Source: Actinomycetes bacterium
Lineage (GTDB): Bacteria; Actinomycetota; Actinomycetes; Streptosporangiales; Streptosporangiaceae
Reading direction: 5' to 3'
Length of the DNA stretch: 13,683 nucleotides
Assembly (NCBI GenBank): GCA_025964635.1
Contig: JAOPYP010000800.1
Span: 1-13,683, forward strand
Shown: piece by piece, positions 1 through 5,079 of the stretch
How positions within the stretch are numbered: the first letter of the stretch is position 1
How the letters are laid out: the number at the start of each line of letters is the position of its first letter
The notes under the pieces: model-generated
What the model saw: the letters and a program-made list of their open reading frames with translations, nothing else
Database searches by the model: none
Told to the model about the DNA's origin: nothing
Made by a program: the position numbers and the translations under genes

Positions 1-1
1 T

Positions 2-271
2 ACCGCCTGGCTGGCCCACCGGCGTGCCGCCCCGGGCCCCGGGCCGGGCCCCGTCACCGGGCCTGCATCCGTCACCGGCGCCGCATCCATCACCGGGACC
101 GCCCCGGGCGGCGGACCCGGCGCGGCCATCGGGTCCGCCCCGGCCGCGGCCGGGGCGGCTCCCGCCGCGATGTCCGCGCCAGGGACGCTCCTGGGCAGCA
201 AGCCGGACACCGCGCACGCCCCGAGCCCGGTGCCCGGGGACGACTGCCTGGACGCCGCGGCCCGGCCATAA
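2..271 (+). CDS. C-terminal fragment of an unidentified upstream protein with a Pro/Ala/Gly-rich tail
   Basis: A reading frame open from the 5' edge runs to a TAA at 269-271. I do not recognise the protein. The visible 89 residues begin with TAWLAHRR, which could be the end of a helix, and continue as a low-complexity Pro/Ala/Gly/Ser/Thr tail that looks disordered. Codons in this frame end in G or C in about 80 of 89 cases, which is typical of a real actinomycete gene and better than the alternative frames. Three hexapeptide repeats (VTGPAS, VTGAAS, ITGTAP) lie in frame. The stop is 40 bases before gatC, so the gene could be the upstream neighbour of the gat operon. In such GC-rich DNA an open frame of this length is weak evidence by itself, so the call is tentative. 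Confidence 0.45.
   Translation, partial: TAWLAHRRAAPGPGPGPVTGPASVTGAASITGTAPGGGPGAAIGSAPAAAGAAPAAMSAPGTLLGSKPDTAHAPSPVPGDDCLDAAARP
53..106 (+). repeat. Three 18-base tandem repeats in the upstream gene tail
   Basis: Three consecutive 18-base units start at 53, 71 and 89. The first two read GTCACCGG..GC.GCATCC and differ at only a few bases; the third is more diverged (ATCACCGGGACCGCCCCG). They are in frame with the putative upstream protein and encode VTGPAS, VTGAAS and ITGTAP. Such arrays usually arise by slippage in disordered linkers; no function can be inferred. Confidence 0.6.
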
Positions 272-299
272 TGCCGTCAGCCCGCTCCGGCCCCGGGCC

Positions 300-312
300 T
301 AGGATGGCTGCA
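300..312 (+). promoter_or_regulatory. Candidate -10 element (TAGGAT) for gatC, giving a possibly leaderless mRNA
   Basis: TAGGAT at 300-305 matches the actinobacterial -10 consensus TANNNT. The usual distance places the transcription start at about 312, which is the A of the gatC ATG. I see no convincing -35 hexamer 16-18 bases upstream. The same bases include AGGA (301-304), 7 bases before the ATG, so the alternative reading is a ribosome binding site in an mRNA coming from further upstream. Sequence alone cannot separate the two. Confidence 0.4.
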
Positions 313-605
313 TGTCCATTGCCCGCGCCGAAGTGGCCCACCTGGCCCGGCTGTCGAGACTGGCCCTGACCGACGAGGAACTCGATCACTTCGCGGTCCA
401 GCTCGACCAGATCATCTCGGCCGTCGCGCGTGTCCAGGAGGTCGCGGCGGAGGGTATCCCGCCGACCTCGCACGCGGTCCCGCTGGCCAACGTCTTCCGC
501 GACGACGTGGTGATCCCGCCGCTCGGCGCGGACAAGGTGCTGGACCAGGCGCCGGCCGTGGAGGACCAGCGGTTCCGGGTCCCGCGGATCCTGGCGGAGG
601 ACTGA
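312..605 (+). CDS. gatC: Asp/Glu-tRNA amidotransferase subunit C
   Basis: This is the small GatC subunit (97 residues, normal family length) of the heterotrimeric GatCAB amidotransferase in the cytoplasm. The complex converts Glu-tRNA(Gln) and/or Asp-tRNA(Asn) to the correctly amidated tRNA. GatC wraps around GatA and the GatA-GatB interface as a structural belt. The sequence shows the family N-terminus with AEVAHLARLSRLALTDEE followed by a helical stretch over residues 20-45, and the C-terminal pattern FRDD-(x)n-LDQAPAVEDQRFRVPRIL typical of GatC. The ATG at 312 is chosen because the family begins at this point. The stop codon is separated from the gatA GTG by only two bases, so the two are cotranscribed and probably translationally coupled. 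Nothing in it is unusual. Confidence 0.95.
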   Translation: MSIARAEVAHLARLSRLALTDEELDHFAVQLDQIISAVARVQEVAAEGIPPTSHAVPLANVFRDDVVIPPLGADKVLDQAPAVEDQRFRVPRILAED

Positions 606-607
606 TC

Positions 608-2230
608 GTGGACGACGAGACCAGGCCCGGCGAAGCCATGCCCGCCCCGGACCGTGCTGGCCGGGACCGCGCCAGCGAGCTGACCCGGATGACCGCGGCC
701 GAACTCGCCGCGGCGATCGCGGGCGGCCAGGTGTCCGCGCTGGAGGTTACCGACGCCCACCTGGGCCGCATCGACGCGGCCGACGGGCAGCTGCACGCCT
801 TCCTGCACGTCGCGGCGGACAGCGCCCGGGCCGCCGCCCGGGCGGTCGACGAGCGCCGCGCCGCCGGGGACGTGCTCGGGCCGCTGGCCGGCGTGCCGCT
901 GGCCCTCAAGGACGTCTTCACCACCACGGACATGCCCACCACCTGCGCCTCGCGCATCCTCGGCCGCTGGCGGCCGCCGTACGACGCGACCGTGACCCGG
1001 CGGCTCCGCCAGGCCGGCGTGGTGCTGCTGGGCAAGACGAACATGGACGAGTTCGCGATGGGCTCGTCCACCGAGAACTCGGCGTTCGGCCCGTCCCGCA
1101 ACCCGTGGGACCTGGCCCGGGTGCCCGGGGGCTCGTCGGGCGGCTCGTCCGCGGCGGTCGCCGGCTTCGAGGCGCCGCTGGGCATCGGCACCGACACCGG
1201 GGGGTCCATCCGGCAGCCCGCCGCGGTGTGCGGGATCGTCGGGGTCAAGCCGACCTACGGCGGCTCGTCCCGGTACGGGGTCATCGCGTTCGCGTCTTCA
1301 CTGGACACCCCCGGGCCGCTGGCCCGGACCGTGCTGGACGCGGCGCTGCTGCACGAGGCGATCTCCGGGCACGACCCGTGCGACTCGACCTCGGTGGACG
1401 CGCCGGTCCCGCCCGTGGTGGCCGCCGCCCGGCAGGCGGACGTCAGCGGCCTGCGCATCGGGGTGGTGCCCGAGCTGAGCGGCGAGGGCTACCAGCCGGG
1501 GGTGCTGGCCCGGTTCAACGAGGCCGTCGAGCTCCTCGAGTCCCTGGGCGCCAAGATCGTCGAAGTGTCCTGCCCGCACTTCAGCTACGCGCTGCCCGCC
1601 TACTACCTGATCGCGCCCAGCGAGTGCTCCTCCAACCTGGCCCGGTTCGACGGCATGCGGTACGGGCTGCGGGCCGGGGACGACGGCACGCACAGCGCCG
1701 AGGAGGTCATGTCGCTGACCCGGGCCGCGGGGTTCGGTCCCGAGGTGAAGCGCCGCATCATGCTCGGCACCTACGCGCTGTCGAGCGGGTACTACGACGC
1801 GTATTACGGCAAGGCCCAGCAGGTGCGGACGCTCATCACCCGCGACTTCGAGGCCGCGTTCGAGCAGGTCGACGTGCTCATCTCGCCGACCACCCCGACC
1901 ACCGCGTTCCCCATCGGCGAGCGGGCCGACGACCCGATGGCCATGTACCTCGCCGACCTGTGCACGATCCCGTCGAACCTGGCCGGCAACGCGGCGCTGT
2001 CGCTGCCGTGCGGGCTCGCGCCCGAGGACGGCCTGCCGGTGGGCCTGCAGATCATGGCGCCGGTGCTGGCCGACGACCGGGTCTACCGGGTGGCGGCGGC
2101 CGTGGAGGCCGCGCTCACCCAGCGCCGCGGCGGCCCGCTGCTGGATGCGATCCGCGGGCCGGCCGGGCTGCCCGCGCCCGTGCTGCCAACCACGGCCCGT
2201 GCTTCCGGCCACGGAGGGAGCAGCGCATGA
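608..2230 (+). CDS. gatA: Asp/Glu-tRNA amidotransferase subunit A (glutaminase/amidase subunit)
   Basis: GatA is the amidase-signature subunit that hydrolyses glutamine and passes ammonia to GatB. The Lys-cisSer-Ser triad of the family is visible: Lys101 in LALKDVF, Ser176 in the GGSSGGS loop (residues 174-180), and nucleophile Ser200 in TDTGGSIRQPA. The 24-residue spacing of the two serines equals that in known amidases. Length is 540 residues against about 490-500 usual; the excess is a polar N-terminus (about 25 residues before LTRMTAAELAAAI) and a short Pro/Ala-rich C-terminal tail after residue 515. The GTG start at 608 is supported by GGAGG at 596-600, seven bases upstream; an in-frame ATG at 638 is an alternative. 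The 3' end overlaps gatB by four bases (ATGA). Confidence 0.96.
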   Translation: MDDETRPGEAMPAPDRAGRDRASELTRMTAAELAAAIAGGQVSALEVTDAHLGRIDAADGQLHAFLHVAADSARAAARAVDERRAAGDVLGPLAGVPLALKDVFTTTDMPTTCASRILGRWRPPYDATVTRRLRQAGVVLLGKTNMDEFAMGSSTENSAFGPSRNPWDLARVPGGSSGGSSAAVAGFEAPLGIGTDTGGSIRQPAAVCGIVGVKPTYGGSSRYGVIAFASSLDTPGPLARTVLDAALLHEAISGHDPCDSTSVDAPVPPVVAAARQADVSGLRIGVVPELSGEGYQPGVLARFNEAVELLESLGAKIVEVSCPHFSYALPAYYLIAPSECSSNLARFDGMRYGLRAGDDGTHSAEEVMSLTRAAGFGPEVKRRIMLGTYALSSGYYDAYYGKAQQVRTLITRDFEAAFEQVDVLISPTTPTTAFPIGERADDPMAMYLADLCTIPSNLAGNAALSLPCGLAPEDGLPVGLQIMAPVLADDRVYRVAAAVEAALTQRRGGPLLDAIRGPAGLPAPVLPTTARASGHGGSSA

Positions 2231-3750
2231 CTGACCAGGCGACCATGAATCTGGTCTCCTTCGAGGACGCCGTTTCCCGCTACGACCCGCTGATCGGCCT
2301 GGAAACGCACGTTGAACTCGGCACCCTCACGAAAATGTTCTGCGGCTGCCCGGCCCGGTTCGGCGGCGAGCCGAACTCCCTGGTCTGCCCGGTGTGCCTG
2401 GGCCTGCCCGGCTCGCTCCCGGTGACCAACCGGATGGCGATCGAGTACACGATGAAGATCGGGCTGGCACTGAACTGCACGATCGCTGACACGGCCCGGT
2501 TCGCCCGGAAGAACTACTTCTACCCGGACATGCCGAAGGATTACCAGATCTCGCAGTACGACGAGCCGCTGTGCACGGACGGGTGGCTGGACATCACCGT
2601 GCACGACCCGGCGGCCGGCGATGAGCCGCGGCCGTTCCGGGTCGAGATCGAGCGGGTGCACCTGGAGGAGGACACGGGCAAGTCGATGCACGTCGGCTCC
2701 ACCGGGCGGATCCACGGCGCGGAGTACTCACTCGTGGACTACAACCGGGCCGGCATCCCGCTGGTGGAGATCGTCACCAAGCCGGTGGCCGGCACCGGGG
2801 CCCTCGCGCCCGAGGTGGCCCGGACCTACGTGGCGGAACTGCGTGACCTGCTGCGCGCGCTGGGCGTGTCCGACGTGCGGATGGAAGAGGGCTCGCTGCG
2901 CTGCGACGTGAACACCTCACTGGCGCCCAGGGGGGCCTCCGCATGGGGCACCCGGACCGAGACCAAGAACGTGAACTCGCTCCGCTCGGTGGCGCGCGCG
3001 GTCCGGTCCGAGATCCAGCGGCAGGCTGCGCTGCTGGACGCGGGGCAGCGGGTGGTGCAGGAGACCCGGCACTTCAACGAGGAGACCGGGACCACCTCGC
3101 CCGGCCGGAGCAAGGAAGAGGCGCAGGACTACCGCTACTTCCCCGAGCCCGACCTGGTGCCGGTCGCGCCGTCCCGGGACTGGGTGGAGAGCGTGCGGGC
3201 CCAGCTGCCCGAGTTGCCGGGCGCCCGGCGGGCCCGGCTGCAGCGCGAGTGGGGCCTGTCGGAACTGGACATGGCGGCGCTGCGCAACGCCGGTGCGCTG
3301 GACCTGGTCGCTGAGACGATCGCGGCGGGAGCCACCCCGGCCGACGCCCGCAAGTGGTGGCTGAGTGAGCTGCTCCGCACGGCGAACAAGTCGGGCGCGG
3401 AACTTGGCGACCTGCCGATCACCCCCGCGGACGTGGCCCGGGTGGCTCAGCTGGTGGACTCGGGGGTGGTCAACGACCGGCTGGCCCGGGAGGTCATTGA
3501 GGGCGTGCTGGCCGGCGAGGGAACACCGGACGAGGTGGTCACGGGCCGCGGCCTCGTCGTGGTCAGCGACGACACGGCGCTCACCGCCGCGGTCGACGAG
3601 GCCATCGCCGCCCACCCGGACGTCGCCGAGAAGATCCGGAGTGGCAAAGTCGCCGCGGCCGGTGCCCTGGTTGGTGCGGTGATGAAGGCCACCGGGGGCA
3701 AGGCCGACGCCAGCCGGGTCAGGGAACTCATCCTCGGCCGCCTGAGCTGA
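2227..3750 (+). CDS. gatB: Asp/Glu-tRNA amidotransferase subunit B
   Basis: GatB binds the mischarged tRNA, phosphorylates the glutamyl or aspartyl side chain with ATP, and amidates it with ammonia from GatA. The 507-residue protein is of normal length. Residues 20-31 (DPLIGLETHVEL) and a four-cysteine zinc-type site, C39-x-C41 and C54-x2-C57, mark the catalytic N-terminal domain. The family motif RSKEEAQDYRYFPEPD lies near residues 296-311. The C-terminal portion, from about residue 355, is the helical and YqeY-like tRNA-binding region ending in GKADASRVRELILGRLS. The ATG at 2227 overlaps the gatA stop (ATGA) and has GGAGGGAG at 2213-2220. The frame stays open far upstream inside gatA, but conservation begins only here. 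Presence of GatCAB suggests that at least one of GlnRS or AsnRS is absent from this organism (inference). Confidence 0.97.
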   Translation: MTDQATMNLVSFEDAVSRYDPLIGLETHVELGTLTKMFCGCPARFGGEPNSLVCPVCLGLPGSLPVTNRMAIEYTMKIGLALNCTIADTARFARKNYFYPDMPKDYQISQYDEPLCTDGWLDITVHDPAAGDEPRPFRVEIERVHLEEDTGKSMHVGSTGRIHGAEYSLVDYNRAGIPLVEIVTKPVAGTGALAPEVARTYVAELRDLLRALGVSDVRMEEGSLRCDVNTSLAPRGASAWGTRTETKNVNSLRSVARAVRSEIQRQAALLDAGQRVVQETRHFNEETGTTSPGRSKEEAQDYRYFPEPDLVPVAPSRDWVESVRAQLPELPGARRARLQREWGLSELDMAALRNAGALDLVAETIAAGATPADARKWWLSELLRTANKSGAELGDLPITPADVARVAQLVDSGVVNDRLAREVIEGVLAGEGTPDEVVTGRGLVVVSDDTALTAAVDEAIAAHPDVAEKIRSGKVAAAGALVGAVMKATGGKADASRVRELILGRLS

Positions 3751-3790
3751 GCAGTGCCCAGGATGACGCAACGCCCATGACGGTCCACCC

Positions 3791-4702
3791 ATGCTGATCT
3801 GGGTGCCGACGGCCGAGGTGGCCGCGGGGCTGGCCGGGCTGCCCGGCGCGGACGTGGAGGTGGTCGCGCCGGACGGCGCGCCGCTGCCGCCCAGCGCGGA
3901 CCGGGTCGAGTTCTACGTGCCGCCGTTCTCCCCCCGGCCGCCGGGGATCGCGGCGATGCGCCAGATGCCGCGGCTGGCCGTGGTGCAGACGCTGACCGCC
4001 GGCGTGGACCGGCTGCTCGCCGACCTGCCCGCCGGGGTCACCCTCTGCAACGCGCGCGGTGCGCACGACGCGAGCACGGCGGAGTGGGTGGTCGCCGCGA
4101 TGCTCGCGGCGCTCCGTGAGTTCCCGCTGTTCGCCCGGGAGCAGGCCGCCCAGCGCTGGACCTATCACTTCACCGACTGCCTGGCGGGCAAGACCGTGCT
4201 CATCGTCGGGTACGGGTCGATCGGCGCGGCGGTGGAGCGGCGGCTGGCCGGCTTCGAGGTGCAGGTCGTCCGGGTGGCCCGGACGGCCCGCCCAGACGTG
4301 GCCGCCATCAGCGACCTGCCCGGGCTGCTGCCCGGGGCGGACGTGGTCGTGCTGCTGGCCCCGGTCACGCCCGAGACCATCGGCATGGCCGACGCGGCGT
4401 TCCTGGCCCGGATGAAAGACGGAGCGCTGCTGGTCAACGCGGCCCGCGGCTCGCTGCTGGACACCGGCGCGCTGGTCGCGGAACTGCGCCGGGGCCGGCT
4501 GCGGGCCGCGCTCGACGTGACCGAACCGGAGCCGCTCCCGGCCGGCCATCCGCTCTGGACCATGCCCGGCGTGTTCATCACCCCGCACGAGGCGGCGTCG
4601 ACCCCGGTATCGGTCACCCGGATGATCAGCCACGTCCGCGGCCAGGCGGAGAGATTTCTCAATGGCGCGCCGCTGCTGAATGTCATCTCCGGGAGTTATT
4701 GA
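3791..4702 (+). CDS. D-isomer-specific 2-hydroxyacid dehydrogenase, NAD(P)-dependent
   Basis: A 303-residue member of the D-2-hydroxyacid dehydrogenase family, which reversibly oxidises D-2-hydroxyacids or reduces 2-oxoacids in the cytoplasm; the substrate cannot be assigned. The dinucleotide site G140-Y-G-S-I-G145 lies in the middle Rossmann domain. The catalytic Arg219 (in NAARGSLLD), Glu247 (in DVTEPEPLP) and His266 (in ITPHEAAS) are all present. The Arg-to-Glu spacing is one residue shorter than usual because the common GRLxGAxLDV motif reads GRLRAALDV. ATG 3791 is the first start after an in-frame stop at 3764; no clear ribosome site precedes it. It lies 41 bases after gatB with no visible terminator, so it may be read through from the gat operon. 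It belongs to the SerA/GRHPR superfamily but lacks the ACT and ASB domains of SerA and is not a duplicate of it. Confidence 0.9.
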   Translation: MLIWVPTAEVAAGLAGLPGADVEVVAPDGAPLPPSADRVEFYVPPFSPRPPGIAAMRQMPRLAVVQTLTAGVDRLLADLPAGVTLCNARGAHDASTAEWVVAAMLAALREFPLFAREQAAQRWTYHFTDCLAGKTVLIVGYGSIGAAVERRLAGFEVQVVRVARTARPDVAAISDLPGLLPGADVVVLLAPVTPETIGMADAAFLARMKDGALLVNAARGSLLDTGALVAELRRGRLRAALDVTEPEPLPAGHPLWTMPGVFITPHEAASTPVSVTRMISHVRGQAERFLNGAPLLNVISGSY

Positions 4703-5075
4703 GAATTCCGCCAGCTACGGAAAGGCTTCCGGCAATTACCCCTGGTCAATGCGATATGGCCGGGTTACGTGCCGCCATACAGAGCGAGATGTCTCCCGGA
4801 GGACGCCCTTCCTCAATCGAAGTGTGACCTAAGGGGCCTAAAGTGAGGCTCCATCGTTCACTGGCGATGACCGCGACGAGCCCGTTGGCGGGTCCCGCAG
4901 CACACCGTGCGGGCACCCTGCCCGGACCTGGTGACCGTGAGTCTTAGCTCGGTTGCGCAGGAATTGTCAGCCTGGGCCCACAAGGCGCCGCTGGCGCATC
5001 ACGTGGCGGCACGAGCAGCGGAACAGAGGCACCGGAAGGAGACTCGGTGCACCCGCAAGCATCGGGTGACCCACG
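4703..5075 (+). other. 373-base intergenic regulatory region before the GGDEF/EAL gene
   Basis: No full-length gene is supported here. The first half (about 4700-4860) is visibly less GC-rich than its surroundings, as expected for a control region. It holds a weak candidate promoter (TCGAAG at 4817-4822, 16-base spacer, TAAAGT at 4839-4844) beside a CCTAA direct repeat at 4828-4832 and 4837-4841. A short inverted repeat, CGGGC/GCCCG, lies at 4910-4924. A sequence at 4932-4944 partly resembles the published BldD box. The last 42 bases hold a strong ribosome site and a mini-ORF, listed separately. A frame opening at GTG 4907 continues into the next gene out of frame and is regarded as a shadow. 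Confidence 0.6.
4817..4844 (+). promoter_or_regulatory. Weak candidate promoter for the GGDEF/EAL gene
   Basis: TAAAGT at 4839-4844 fits TANNNT. TCGAAG at 4817-4822, separated by 16 bases, matches TTGACA at three of six positions. A start near 4851 would give a leader of about 195 bases before the mini-ORF. This is the best sigma-70-type candidate I see in the gap, but it is weak. Confidence 0.25.
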
Positions 5076-5079
5076 ATGA
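5047..5079 (+). CDS. 10-residue upstream mini-ORF coupled to the GGDEF/EAL gene
   Basis: GTG at 5047 opens a ten-codon frame, MHPQASGDPR, whose TGA (5077-5079) overlaps the ATG of the large downstream gene as ATGA. A strong ribosome binding site, GGAAGGAGA at 5034-5042, ends four bases before the GTG. By contrast the downstream ATG has no good site of its own, and an in-frame TGA at 5067 rules out an upstream extension of the large protein. The simplest reading is that ribosomes load at the mini-ORF and reinitiate at the overlapping ATG. No regulatory codon run is visible in the peptide. It could instead be a chance frame, with the purine-rich tract acting at a distance on ATG 5076 (34 bases away, too far for a normal site). 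Confidence 0.45.
   Translation: MHPQASGDPR

Noticed and set aside
90..473. Minus-strand frame over the 5' end of gatC
   Set aside because: Antisense to gatC, no family features; the + strand frame 2-271 has better third-position bias in the shared portion.
1105..2226. Long in-frame upstream extension of gatB through gatA
   Set aside because: It overlaps gatA in another frame, its translation is Arg/Gly/Ala-rich shadow sequence, and GatB family similarity and a ribosome site begin at 2227.
4910..4924. CGGGC/GCCCG inverted repeat as a terminator for the hydroxyacid dehydrogenase gene
   Set aside because: Only five base pairs, over 200 bases after the gene and with no T-run; likely chance in this composition.
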